Of a stretch of 64,000 nt of DNA, positions 41,382 through 52,445 are shown piece after piece; the first letter of the stretch is position 1, and each line of letters opens with the position of its first letter. Position numbers and translations under genes: made by a program. The notes beneath the pieces were generated by a model, which was not told the origin of the DNA, did no database searches, and saw nothing but the letters and a program-made list of their open reading frames with translations. This DNA is from Adiantum capillus-veneris (Eukaryota > Streptophyta > Polypodiopsida > Polypodiales > Pteridaceae). Where the stretch lies: positions 50,939,768 to 51,003,767 of the forward strand of contig CM043944.1 in assembly GCA_014529385.2 (NCBI GenBank), read 5' to 3'.

Positions 41382-44300
41382 TTAAGAGATCTCTCTCTCA
41401 TCCTCGCATAGCTCAGCATAACTTCCTATATCTATATAGAGCTCTCCGTTTAAACAAATGTCCTCTGTTTCATTTTGTAGATCCTCTGCATGCACCCCAT
41501 AGAGAGTTGCAACTTGATGTTCGTCTGGCACCACCTCAACGGCTTCTGACTGAGCATCTTCTCCGATCTCCTCCATTGATGCCACTGTGATTGGCACATG
41601 GTAGCCTTCATACGTCCGTGCACTACGAGGGGCTACCTCTATGACGTACCACCAGTTTGATGCAGACTTTGGAGGATGAAATATCACCTGCCAGAGCCAC
41701 ATAACTTACATGAGAGCTTTCAAGCACATAAATTCTAAAATGGGATGTTCACTATTTACATACTTACTTGTTCACAATGCTCGGGTAGTACGAAAGTGTC
41801 TCTTAGGTCAGTCCATTTCTTAGTTGAATCCACCTCAAGAAAAATAGACTCTCCTCTACGGAGAGTAGCATTGCGACCCTCCATGATTATCTTGAACCAT
41901 TGCATGTCGAACAAGTCGACAAAAAATCCTCTATAATCGATCCTCAAAATCTCTTGTAGCGTGCCGAAGTAAGTGAGTTTCGCCACCACAGGATCTACAT
42001 CAGAGGACCGTCGTCAACTAGACTGTTCAAATTTTGCCCTGATTCCACAATCTTGAGTAAAACGCTTTTTGTCGATCCGTTCCACCCTAAAATGTCGACC
42101 TTTACACCATGCTTCTGTGTATGACTTATACTACAACCAACAAAGATTATGAGTGGCCGTTCAAACATCTAGAAAGTCACTAGTCGTACATTGCAAACTT
42201 CTTCACCGCACTGTTGTGCACTTTTCAATAGGTTGTGCAACCATCTTAAGCTCATGAATGTTGGTAGGCTCTCCAGACCCGTCAGATAGTGCATCGGTGG
42301 TCGTCTTCCCCATCTCCACTTGATTCGTGCCCTTTGTCGCTCTTGCTTTGCATCCTCATATTTTGAAATCCACTTTTGCATCACTGGATTGTGAAGCATG
42401 CAAAATCGGTTGATTTTAGCCTCTAGATCTTCCGTCATCTTCTTCTCAACACCGAGATTGCACATGACAATCCCACATATGCGCTCATCATCTATGGTTC
42501 GACATAGCGTATCCCAGGCTTTATCAAATCCGTCTAGCCACTCTCCAATGTACACTAGGGACTCTGATACCAGCCAACCTTCTGCCATGCTACTCTCCGG
42601 ACGTTCCTTCTGACGCACATATCCCTTGAGTGTTTTCATGAAACGTTCATCCATCTGGAATGTTATGTGCCAGCTATTTCCACCTCATCAATTATGTGAA
42701 CAAGAAGATGCACCTGAATGGTTAGCATGGTAGTAGGAAAATGTTTCTCAAACATGCACACAACCTCTGCAGCGTTTAGTTTGGCGACTGGTATGGAGTC
42801 TATGTTGATCTCCTTTTGTGAGATCCATTGAACCAACTTAGCAAGTTTGTAGATTGTGTTACGGACGTCAAGAGACAAACATCCGTCAATGGCAACCGGT
42901 AAAATAAACTGCAAAACATGTGCAAAATGATATTATAGTCCACACACGAATTTGTTACACAATTCCCACTATGAACATACCTGACACATTTTATGCCAGT
43001 CGTGAGACTTCAAGCCGGTAAGCTTTCCTTCTTTAGTAAAACACGTTTGGAGCGAGTGCATTACGCAAGTGGGGGTCCGCAAAGACCGAATGGTCTCTTT
43101 TACTTTGTGTTCTTGGGCTCCTGTGAAAATCCATGGTGTTATCGATCCATCGGACACTGTTTGCGGCCAATATTGCTCCATACGATCCACATTTCTAAGG
43201 TCAACCTTGGCTCCCAAAGTATCTTTCTTGCCGGTCGATGATCCCATAGTAGATTACCCACATTCTTGAATATGTGCATTGGATCGAGCAAGTGATTGAT
43301 CATGAGTTGGGGCCAGTATGGTAACTCGTACCATAGAGATAGTCTCTTCATCCCTAGGGGCAATCCGTCATCACACATCTCCTTCTGCTCTAACCATGCT
43401 TGTGCAAACATCCTCGGTGGCTCTCTTCCCAAAAAGCCATCGGGTAACACATAATTCTGTGGAAGATACGCTTGATGACCTTCGTAGATTTGCTTCTTCA
43501 ATGAGGGCGCCCTACGTGCATTCAGTCTAGGTCCACATGTGACACATGCTCTGTATCCGCTTATTTGAAGCCCTGCATGTATACACATGATAATAGATCA
43601 GCTTGAGAAAAACCAAGATTTAAAGTGTCTGAGTGAGGAGTGTAAATAGATCACCTGAGCATTCTGTTAGTCCGGGATAGTCATGCATGGTCCACATTAG
43701 AATGCCTCTGATCAAAGCATTCCGTCGACCTGTGTGTCGGCTCATATCTACCACTTCTATGCCAATCCACAATTGTTGTATCTCTTCCAATAGTGGATGA
43801 AGATACACATCCATATTCTTCACTTTATATCGCCCCGGCACAATCAAGCTTAGCCATAGGTGCCCCTTCTTCGTAGTCAACCACGGGGGAATGTTGTAGT
43901 TGACAATGACAACGGGCCATACACTGTAAGATGTTGATCTTTGACCAAATGGATTTACGCCATCCATAACCAGGCCTAAGCGCAAATTTCGAGCTTCCCT
44001 GGCAAAATCCGACCATGTTCCATCTATATGTTTCCAGGCTGCGCAATCTGCAAGAATCCGTAGCACACCATCCGAAGATTTATTCTCCTCATGCCATGAT
44101 GCTAGGGCGGCCATGGACTTACATTCGAAGAAATTCTTGATGCGAGGAAGCAAAGAAAAATGTCGCAAAACCTTTTGCGAAATTTTTGTTCCGTGGAGAT
44201 CTACTCGATATCTCTCGAAATCACATTTTGGACACTTATCCATGTCTATGTATTCCCCTCTGAAAAGAATGCAGTCATTAGGACAAGCGTGGATAGTGCA

Positions 44301-44411
44301 TGTAGTGGACAAAATGTGCATGTAGTGGACAAAACACCTTTGCCTCTTCTCTAGCTGTAGCATTTCACAGCATCTTAACATCTTTTCATAGTAGATCTTT
44401 TCACCGTTCAT
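41382..44411 (-). pseudogene. CACTA 1 TNP2-like transposase
   Basis: Segments from 5' to 3': 44411-43620 (HACPNDCILFRGEY, MDKCPKC, RNLRLGLVMDGVNPFG, WPVVIVNYNIPPW, LIVPGRYKVKNMDVYLHPL, ILMWTMHDYPG), 43588-42969 with a frameshift near 43240 (LLDPMHIFKN, LKSHDWHKM), 42914-42663 (ILPVAIDGCLS, VHLLVHIIDEVEIAGT, then a stop), 42654-42169 (FMKTLKGYVRQKERPESSMAEGW), and 41989-41382 (the DUF4216-like MQWFKIIM...R and W..LRDTFVLPEHCEQV). These are the TNP2, DUF4218 and DUF4216 domains in the usual order, with introns between. Stops and a shift make it non-functional. An extra CFVHYMHILSTTC duplication is present near 44330. Confidence 0.88.
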
Positions 44412-44701
44412 CTAACTCTAATTTTTTTACCGTAATCTCGAAGGTAGACTCTAATATAAAAACTCAATCCAAAATCTTATCTTAAATTTAACCTAATTGA
44501 ACATGTGGTGATTCGCTCCATTGAAGGGTAAAAGACATACCAATGGGGCTACTAGCTGTGTAGATGTGAATGGGCCTCACATATACAAATACTTCAATGC
44601 AAGAGTTTAATACTCTCACCTCTCCACCCCGTCGATCCATGACACAGGTGATGGGACAAAATCCTCCTTGAAGCTGGCCCAACCGCCACTCCCCAGGTGA
44701 T

Positions 44702-44935
44702 GGGATAATCCCGTCTTGATGCAAACTCTTGCTGCGTCACTTTGCTACCACCGCCTATCTGGATTGGTCGTCCTCTTCTCCCTGATACCCCTCCACTCCT
44801 CCCCTCATGTAGTCGCGTTTGCGTCTCCTCATCCAAGCTTCGTCTCTAGTATCAGGGAGGAGAGGACGACCAATCCAGACAGGTGATGACAGCAAAGTGA
44901 CACAGCAAGAGTTTGCATCAAGACGGGATTATCCC
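44702..44935. repeat. Large inverted repeat, 87-bp arms, 60-nt loop
   Basis: The left arm 44702-44788 (GGGATAATCCCGTCTTGATG...) and right arm 44849-44935 are reverse complements with only about six differences. The arms have equal length. It sits upstream of the TNP2 gene inside CACTA 1. Confidence 0.93.
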
Positions 44936-44969
44936 CGATGCAGTGTCTCAAACGCGTAGGCAGTATAAT

Positions 44970-45375
44970 CCTTCGGTGTACTCAAAATAAACCTAAATCT
45001 AATCTAATCTAACTTAAATAAACCTAAATCTAATCTAACGTAAATCTAAATCTAACCTTATCTTAAACGATAAAAAGAGGAAAATGGTATAACCTTTCTA
45101 TCACCCAAGTGTGGTAGACTGGTTATGCCATTTCCCTCTTCAATAACAGGTAAATAAAGTAAATAAACCTAAATCTAATATAATATAACATATATTTAAA
45201 TCTAACGTAAATAAACCTAAATCTAATCTAATATAACGTAAATCTAAATCTAACGTAAATAAACCTAAATCTAATCAAACGTAAATCTAACTAAAAATAA
45301 ACCTAAATCTAATCTAATTTAACTTAAATAAACCTAAATTTAATTTAACGTAAGTCTACATCTAACCTAGTCTTT
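44970..45375. repeat. AT-rich minisatellite of AAACCTAAATCTAATCTAAC-type units
   Basis: Irregular tandem copies of (ATAA)ACCTAAATCTAAT(CTAAC)GTAAAT, interrupted by the first palindromic element at 45077. Not a telomere repeat (CCCTAAA is absent). Confidence 0.8.
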
Positions 45376-45860
45376 AACGTCTTTTGGATAGTTTCCCACA
45401 ACATTAAAACTCTCTTCTTCTTGTGTGTATGTGGGTGTGTGTGTGCCAATAAAAAGAGAAAAATGGTATAACCTTTCTATCACCCAAGTGTGGTAGATTG
45501 GTTATGCCATTTCCCTCTTGAATAACAGGTCTTGAGTTCAACTTCTTGTCGGTTAGATCTTTAGGTCTCTTGAATTAGTTTCCTATGACGTTAAATTAAA
45601 CTCTCTTTTTCTCGGGTGTGTGTGTGTGTGTGTTTGGGTGTGTGTGCACGCCAATAAAATGAGGAAAATGGTATAACTTTTCTATCACCCAAGTGTGATA
45701 GATTGGTTATGCCATTTCCCACATGAATAACAGATCTTGAGTTCAACTCCTCATCGACTAGATCTTTAAGGTCTCTTGGGATAGTTTCCTACGATGTTAA
45801 GACTCTCTTCTTCTTCTTCTTCTTCTTCTTCTTCTTCTTCTTCTCTCTCTCTCTCTCTCT
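45077..45860. repeat. Three copies of a 62-bp palindrome, the last two in a ~205-bp tandem array
   Basis: AAATGGTATAACC ... GGTTATGCCATTT with an inner TCTATCACCC / TGTGGTAGA stem occurs at 45077-45138, 45456-45517 and 45661-45720. Flanks of copies 2 and 3 (TAGATCTTTA.GGTCTCTTG, AGTTTCCTA.GA.GTTAA, then CT or GT runs) repeat every ~205 bp. Confidence 0.85.
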
Positions 45861-45973
45861 CTCTTCCTCTCTCAATGTGTGTGTGCATTCTTTGTTTATG
45901 CATGTGTGTGTGCGTTTTTGGTTTATGCATGCTCTCTCTCTCTCTCAATGTGTGTGTGCATTCTTTGTTTATG

Positions 45974-46033
<60 letters not shown>

Positions 46034-46045
46034 GTTTATGCATGT

Positions 46046-46088
<43 letters not shown>

Positions 46089-46094
46089 AACACA

Positions 46095-46127
<33 letters not shown>

Positions 46128-46198
46128 GGAGAGAGAAAGAGGGGAAGGGAACATGAGAGTGAGGAGAGGGAAGGAGCATAACTGGATCTCCTTCCTCT

Positions 46199-46263
<65 letters not shown>
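45799..46263. repeat. Microsatellite cluster CTT, CT, GT
   Basis: CTT run 45807-45842, CT run 45843-45862, GT runs 45975-46030 and 46203-46263, CT run 46046-46084, GA run 46108-46126. All open frames here are translations of these tracts. Confidence 0.95.
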
Positions 46264-46264
<1 letters not shown>

Positions 46265-46374
46265 AGAAGAAAGAGAGAGAGAGGGAGAGCGCGCGTTACC
46301 TTGCTTGCTTGAGCGCTCGTCGAAAACTCATATCTGAGATCTGAGTTTTCGGACGCTCTCGGTTATTATTTTTA

Positions 46375-46515
46375 CTCCTTACGACGTCGCTATAGGTGTC
46401 GCTATGAGTGTCGCTAAGTTACAAGTAACTTAGCGATGCTCATAGCGACGCCGTGGTTTTTCGCATTTGAGTGTCGCACTGCGAGTGTCGCTAACATTAA
46501 GTACCTCTTGTAGTG
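46375..46515. repeat. Right subterminal repeats and terminus of CACTA 1
   Basis: CGTCGCTA / TAGCGATG-type motifs in both orientations, including an inverted pair around AAGTTACAAGTAACTT, ending in TAGTG at 46515. Confidence 0.82.
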
Positions 46516-46804
46516 CCTTTCCTTCAAGATGCGAGTGCATGTGATTGCATTGGGAGAGACACTCTCGCTTTGCGAGTCTGCCAAAAATAGCCTAGAGCGT
46601 CTTGACCCTACCCAAATTGGGCATATCTGGCAATCAATGCATTCAAAGAGACGGCGTCCTATATAGGAAGCTCTCTCCCACTTTTTTGTGCTTTATGAAG
46701 TGCTTCACATTTGTCATACCTAGAAAGAAGTTCAGACATTGCACACACCTAGAATACAATTCCACCTCCCCCTTCCCATATCGCCTTCTTAGAATGTTTT
46801 GGAA

Positions 46805-46859
<55 letters not shown>

Positions 46860-47091
46860 GGTGCATAAAACAACTTTGGAGAGAGTATAGTCAAAGTTGT
46901 GGAATGAAACTATGAGAGAGGGAGAATCAGTGTAGATAGGGGCTATCCTTGTGGCTTAAGCGAGAAGCAAAAGTCTAAAAACCCACAAGAAAGAGCTCTC
47001 CAAAGGTATCTATATTTATATCTATATATTACTTACTAAGTATAATGGGTAGAGAGAGGGATTTTGTGCAAAAAAATATCATGAGCACTAC

Positions 47092-47167
<76 letters not shown>

Positions 47168-47190
47168 CGAGGGGGGGGGGGGGAAATGAG
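46516..47190. repeat. PPR-derived direct repeat, copy B (right flank of CACTA 1)
   Basis: It starts CCTTTCCTTCAAGATGCG directly at the transposon end and follows copy A (37047) in order, including TAGAAAGAAGTTCAGACATT, the GA tract, GTGCATAAAACAAC and the final GT, GA and poly-G run (47093-47184). On the minus strand it keeps faint PPR relics. Confidence 0.88.
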
Positions 47191-47414
47191 AGATGTGACT
47201 CAAAAGACATATTGGCAACAAAAATAATACAATAATGGAAATGCTCTAAAAATGTAGTATCCAAAGAAGACAACCAAGAGTCGTGAGCAAATTGGTATCC
47301 ACTACATACATAAGCCTCCCCCAAAATGTAGTCAATATTTGCAGAGCCACCAAAATATAGATCCGCTAAGCCTATAAATGAGAAATAAGTGAGTATTACT
47401 ATCTATTACATAAT

Positions 47415-47708
47415 TCACTTCTTGCAAGGGTTGCCCTGCTTTGAACTGGATGGAACATCTCCAACGGCATTAATCCCCTTCTTGGGCCAATGGATCATTA
47501 CCAATGCATTGAGCTTGTTTGAGATAGATCTGACTTCGAAGACACCTGTAGTATGTTGTATTGCTACAGCGGTCAATTTGTTGCTAGTGCTTTGTAATTC
47601 AGGCACAATGCTTTTAAAATCCATGCTATCCTTGTCAAGAAGAGACCTCTCCAAGAGACTCATGATTTTTGCCTCGTTGCTTTCTATGCGAGAAAGTTGT
47701 TCTTGCAC
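47415..47708 (-). other. Open frame of 97 codons with coiled-coil character, unassigned
   Basis: The product (SRIESNEAKIMSLLERSLL, VPELQSTSNKL) has heptad-like spacing. The frame continues upstream past a TAG with EERMQLQINGILQ, so the original was longer. It resembles accessory or gag proteins of transposable elements but matches no family I can name. Confidence 0.35.
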
Positions 47709-48267
47709 TGAGCTCTGCTACTGCAAAATACCATTGATCTGTAGTTGCATTCGCTCCTCCAGACAATGAAGATAAACCCCTTGCTCATCTTGTGAATGGC
47801 TCAACCTGTGAATGCTCCCTTTGTAGGAAACCTGTGATGCCTCCGCTCTCTTACATGAGGCTTAAATTTTGAAGCATACTATGTGGATGATACCTAGCAC
47901 CCATCTACAATTTGCTTCTTTGAAGATCCATCCCCACCTCGGGCAACGTGCTTGGCATTTCCTAAATTGTTTTGTGGGTCTCTCTCTAGGGTAGAAAATA
48001 TCACCTCCAAAGAATCTCCTCTAGAGGTAAGCACTTGCTCCATTACAGTAAGATAAGATATATATTTAGCACCAGGTTATACATGTTTTTCTCTCTATCT
48101 ATTTCTCCCTCTCTAATTTTCTCATATCCACCTCTCTATACCTCCCTCTCTATGGCACAAGGTGGCCATAGAGAGAGCAATAGCCAAATCATGTGTGCAT
48201 CCTATGGCCATAGCAAAAGGTTGTTGACTTTCCTATGGGCATAATGTGAAATTGAGCGTGTGCGCGT

Positions 48268-48324
<57 letters not shown>

Positions 48325-48338
48325 CTATACCTATATAG

Positions 48339-48751
48339 CTATATCTCTTTACCTCTCCTTATTTTAAGCATATGTGATTGCATCAAGAGAGGCACCTTCG
48401 CTTCTTGGTGCGGACCAAGTTGGGCATATCCCACAATCAGTGCATTCCAAGAGATGACATCCCACAAAGGAAGCACCTCAATAACTTTTTGTGCTTTATG
48501 AAGAAGTGCACTACAACTGCCGAAAATAGCCCAAACCTTCTTTGCCCTAGTACGTAGGTACGGCCGGAGGAGATTTCCTCTCTCTACATCTGCTGAAAAT
48601 ATCCTAGAGCTCCTTGATCTCAAAATTTCCTTCAACATGTAAGCGTATGCGATTACATCTCGAGGCACCCTCGCTTCGCCTCGTCGAAAACAACCCAGAG
48701 GTTCTTTGCCAAATTGGGCCATGTGTGTGTGTGAGAGAGAGAGATGCAGTC

Positions 48752-48850
<99 letters not shown>

Positions 48851-49365
48851 ACACCCTTGCTTTGCATCCGTCAAAACCCTCCCAGAGCTTCTTCGGCGTC
48901 CATATCCCGCAGTCATTGCATTCCAAGAGACGACATCCCCGATAGGAAGCTCTTCAAGCACTTTTTGTGCTTTATGAAGTGCGCGTATCAACATCGTGTG
49001 TGATGCCACATGCCTTCAAGGTGAAAGCGTGCGTGATCACATTTGAAGAGATGCCCTCTCTCTGCAGCTGTTGCCCGGGGCAGTCACTTATCAAAAGACC
49101 CCTATATCACGTGCGTTCAAGAGGTAATTAATAATACCCCAATATACATACTATACTTACACTGTGAGCCTATTTAAAAAACCCCCACCCCCCTCTGTAT
49201 TTATACATTTTTATACATTTTGGTCTTTTAATAATCCTCTCCGGTTAACTCACGTGATATGATACACATTCTAAAAAGTGACCGCCCCGAGCGCTGTTGA
49301 AAACAACCCGGAGCTTCCTCGCCAAATTGGGCATATCCCAATTTGGTCACTTCTCTCTCTCTCTT

Positions 49366-49415
<50 letters not shown>

Positions 49416-50217
49416 AGACACCCTTGCTTTGCATCCACCGAAAACAACCCAGAGCTTATTGGGCCGTGTATATATACTCTATAGTCAGGGCATTTCAAGA
49501 GACAACATCCCGGATAGGAAGCTCCTTAATTAAGCACTTTCTGTGCTTTATGAAGTGTGCATATCAACATCTTGTGTAATGCACATGCCTTCAAGGTGAA
49601 AGTGTGCGTGATCGCATTTGAAGAGATGCCCTCTCTCTATAGTTGTTGAAATGCATCTGAAGAGACACCCTTGCTTTGCATCCACCGAAAACCCCCTATA
49701 GCTTCTTGGGCGTGCATATCCCGCGGTCATTGCATTCCAAGAGACGACATCCCAATAGGAAGCTCCTCAAGCACTTTTTGTGCTTTATGAAGAGCTCATA
49801 TCAGCACCTTGTGTAATGCCACATTCCTTGAAGGTGAAAGCATGCGTGATCGAATTTGGAGAGAGCCCCCTCTTTACAGATGTTAAAATATTCCCGAAGC
49901 TTCCTGACCCTCACCGTTGTCTTCAAGATGCAAGCATATGTGATTGCGTCTAGAGAGACACCCTTGCTTTGCATCCGTCAAAACCCCCCCATAGCTTCTT
50001 GGGCATGCATATCCCCTAGTCGTTGCATTCCAAGAGACAACATCCCGGATAGGAAGCTTCTTTAGCACTTTTTGTGCTTTATGAAGTGCGCATGCATCTT
50101 GTGTAATGCCACATGCCTTCAAGGTGAAAGCGTGCGTGATCGCATTTGAAGAGATGCCCTCTCTCTGCAGCTGTTGAAAACAACCCGGAGCTTCTTTGCC
50201 AAATTGGGCATATCCCA
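48339..50217 (-). pseudogene. Decayed PPR gene with CT microsatellites inserted
   Basis: Minus-strand frames repeatedly show [24 protein letters not shown] and CFQQLQREGISSNAITHAF with LKACGITQD. The CTTTATGAAG marker of the LHKAQK block recurs at about 48497, 48971, 49548, 49788 and 50078. The last spacings (240, 290) approach the ~300-bp PLS triplet. CT runs (48757-48848, 49353-49413) and CA (48269-48322) interrupt it. It was an intronless PLS-class PPR gene or several copies, probably an organellar RNA-binding factor; it is dead now. Confidence 0.8.
48757..48848. repeat. CT microsatellite of about 92 bp
   Basis: An uninterrupted CT run within the PPR pseudogene; the longest pure dinucleotide tract in the window. 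Confidence 0.97.
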
Positions 50218-50672
50218 ATTTGGTCAATTCCTTTGAAATAAGCAATGTCCTCTTCCAAATCAGAAAATGGTTGATCTCTATCCATGCAAGCATAAAAGGG
50301 AGAATCATGATGAGGAATGTAGCAACCGGCTACAAAAATGGGTGCTCTTTTTGGTGTCATAATTTTCAGCCATACATAACGTTTGTACTTGTCATCTTTC
50401 ACAATTGATACAAAATCTTCCAATCCTTTCTTAACCATACATGCTAACCCTCCTTGTCCTCTTCGTTGCTTGAGATTCTTTGACCACATCAATGAATGTA
50501 CATTGTAATCCTCCAAGCTGTTAATCATTTGTGTATCATGCTCCCAAGTTTCAACAAGAAGTACAACATCGGCTTTGCTTGTTAGTTCATCAATGCCAAC
50601 CCCCGCATTCCATGGGTATCCATTACAATTCCAAAAGCATATTTTCAATTGTAACTCAGTCTCATAGGTCAC
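50218..50672 (-). pseudogene. LINE endonuclease, N-terminal part
   Basis: It reads KICFWNCNGYPWNAGVGIDE, then ADVVLLVETWEHD, RRGQGGLACMVKKG and GCYIPHHDSPFYACMDRDQ, with the first catalytic Asn and Glu of the APE fold kept. The frame runs on past the breakpoint for about 45 codons into PPR-derived DNA in a non-PPR frame, stopping at 50079. Confidence 0.85.
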
Positions 50673-50757
50673 GCATCCCTATTTGCTTGAGAGACTTGCC
50701 TCCTCCTTGGGCACATTTTCTTCATGAGAGATCTCCTTGTTTTTATTATTCTTTTCC

Positions 50758-51615
50758 TCATATGCCTTGCGACGCATATTTTGTTGCTTCACATACGAAA
50801 CATTTTGTATCCCTCAAATAGATCCAACTATTATCAAGGATAATCTTTCGCTTGGTCTCATCCGGCATGGTGCATACAATTGGCCGTTCTCCCGAGCGAG
50901 GAGCTCCTTGCTTCCCCACTCTATGTGCTCCATAGACCATAACTCTGGACATGCCAAAGTGGGCTTTGAAGAAATCTTCAATAACAATGGCAAGAGAAGG
51001 AGGTGTCTCTAACTTCTCTTCGGGAATTCCACGAATAACAATGTTCTTGGAACATCGCTCCCGTTCCTTCAACTCCTCCATATCCACATTCTCAACATTC
51101 TTTGTTTGAACCATAGCTTGCATGAGTGAGGAATTAGAAACCACATTGCTACCACACACATCAGCCCAAGACTTATTTGTGAATACATTTTTCATGTCGC
51201 ATACATCCCGGCTCATAGTGTCAAATTTCTCCTCTTTCAATACATGGTCATGCTCTACTTTGCTCATCCGCTCCTTCAAAGCATTCAAGTCCACAAGAGA
51301 GCGTTTACATTCCTTGACTTCCTCTTCAAGTTGCATCAAATGTGTTGTTTGCATCTCAAGTTTCCTCTTGAGATTCTCATTCTCAACCACAAGTACCCTT
51401 AGTGTGACATTCTCCATTGCAAGTGCTCGTAAGTCTTCGCCTTGTTTATTTACGGTCTCTTGCAATGATACCAAGTACGCCATGATCATGGTTTCCGATG
51501 TCGTTGGTTGGGTGGTTGTGTTTCTATCTCCACACTTAGGAGATTTTGGATCATTTTCCACAATGGTTGTGGACCTTGTTGAAGAAGAAGAACCCTTGCG
51601 AGTGCCGGAAGACAT
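50758..51615 (-). CDS. LINE ORF1 protein, 285 aa, open
   Basis: Residues 1-45 are low-complexity Ser/Thr. About 45-150 form a coiled coil (LQETVNKQGEDLRALAMEN, LKRKLEMQTTHLMQLEEEVK). About 185-285 hold the RRM-like part: RCSKNIVIRGIPEEK, FFKAHFGMSRV, RPIVCTMPDETKRKIIL. This is the trimer and nucleic-acid-binding plan of ORF1 proteins. The frame is intact, ending SQGI and TGA. Past the RRM a different frame stays open with RRKAYEEKNNKNK; the 13.5-kb copy shows the same arrangement. Confidence 0.88.
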   Translation of the reverse strand: MSSGTRKGSSSSTRSTTIVENDPKSPKCGDRNTTTQPTTSETMIMAYLVSLQETVNKQGEDLRALAMENVTLRVLVVENENLKRKLEMQTTHLMQLEEEVKECKRSLVDLNALKERMSKVEHDHVLKEEKFDTMSRDVCDMKNVFTNKSWADVCGSNVVSNSSLMQAMVQTKNVENVDMEELKERERCSKNIVIRGIPEEKLETPPSLAIVIEDFFKAHFGMSRVMVYGAHRVGKQGAPRSGERPIVCTMPDETKRKIILDNSWIYLRDTKCFVCEATKYASQGI

Positions 51616-51841
51616 TGTATGTAAAATAGAAGATGAGAATCAATTTTGTTGAACCTGTTCACTTCGAAAATGCTGCTACAGAAACGCCTTCCATAACTCT
51701 GAAAATTTCTGTCTTTACATCAATGCGTAGAGGACTTTGTGCTCTTTGATTGAGGCTATAGATCACCCAAATCGGAGTTTCGATGAAGAAGTTATGATCA
51801 AAAGAGTGGACTGCTGTCTACTAGGTCAAAACACGGCTGCG

Positions 51842-51932
<91 letters not shown>

Positions 51933-52445
51933 CGAGACAGAGAGAAATAAAGAGATAGGGTACGTAGAGAGAGAGATGTAGAGAGAGAAATAGGGAAATA
52001 GAGAGAGAGAGAGAGAGAGCCAGAGATAGAGGTAGAGAAAGAGAGAGAATTAACTAGAGATAGCTACGGAGATGGATGGAGAGAGATAGAGAGAGATAGT
52101 AGTAGATAGAGAAAGTCGGCGTGAAAGAGTTAGCTTGGCTGAACAATTGTGTGAAAAGGACAGAAACTCTCTCTATCTCTCTCTCTCTCTCCCTCTAGAA
52201 GAAACTATGGAACTAAAAGAGGCAAAGGGGTTTTGCCCACTACATGCATTGTCATGACCTGGGAGAGTACGTATGTGTCTACCCATATAGGATTTGACCA
52301 ATAAAGACGAGATTTTGACCCGGTGGTCCTGATCTCCGTACACCTCTGAACTGAGGTGTGCGGAGATCGGGCAAGGCTAGAGAATGCGAGGTAGTTTACA
52401 TTGTGAGGAGTATATATATTAAGACAACATTCATAATCATTGTAG
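51616..52445. other. GA-rich spacer between LINE 2 and CACTA 2
   Basis: Long purine tract at 51846-51930, further GA-rich sequence to 52110 and a CT tract at 52166-52195. The stretch 52215-52250 resembles, on the plus strand, a piece of CACTA 1 coding sequence (the FVHYMH region). No gene recognised. Confidence 0.5.

Larger units (their letters stand above)
37881..46515 (-). mobile_element. CACTA (En/Spm-type) DNA transposon 1
   Basis: The right end reads CTCTTGTAGTG, complement of CACTACAAGAG, the hallmark CACTA terminus. The left end is CACTTTTAGCGACGG, a poorer match. Both ends carry clustered TAGCGACG / CGTCGCTA motifs (37888-38055 and 46383-46495), as expected for subterminal transposase binding sites. 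Coding on the minus strand: a TNP2-like transposase and a second ORF. The two flanks are near-identical direct repeats and no 3-bp target duplication is seen (TGA versus CCT), so the left boundary is less certain than the right. Confidence 0.82.
50218..51615 (-). mobile_element. LINE, second copy, 3' part missing
   Basis: It contains complete ORF1 and the first third of the endonuclease, then stops at 50218, where PPR-derived sequence begins. RT is absent. It is the same family as the LINE at 10300-13897. Confidence 0.88.

Noticed and set aside
44970-45375. Interstitial telomere repeat
   Set aside because: Units are ACCTAAATCTAAT-like, not CCCTAAA.
45766-46344. Overlapping open frames of Ser-Leu, Cys-Val, Arg-Glu or His-Thr repeats
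   Set aside because: Direct translations of CT, GT, GA and CA microsatellites, as elsewhere in the window.
52238-52250. CACTACATGC as the left end of CACTA 2
   Set aside because: It does not match the right terminus beyond CACTAC, has no TTTCGACG cluster next to it, and resembles coding sequence of CACTA 1.
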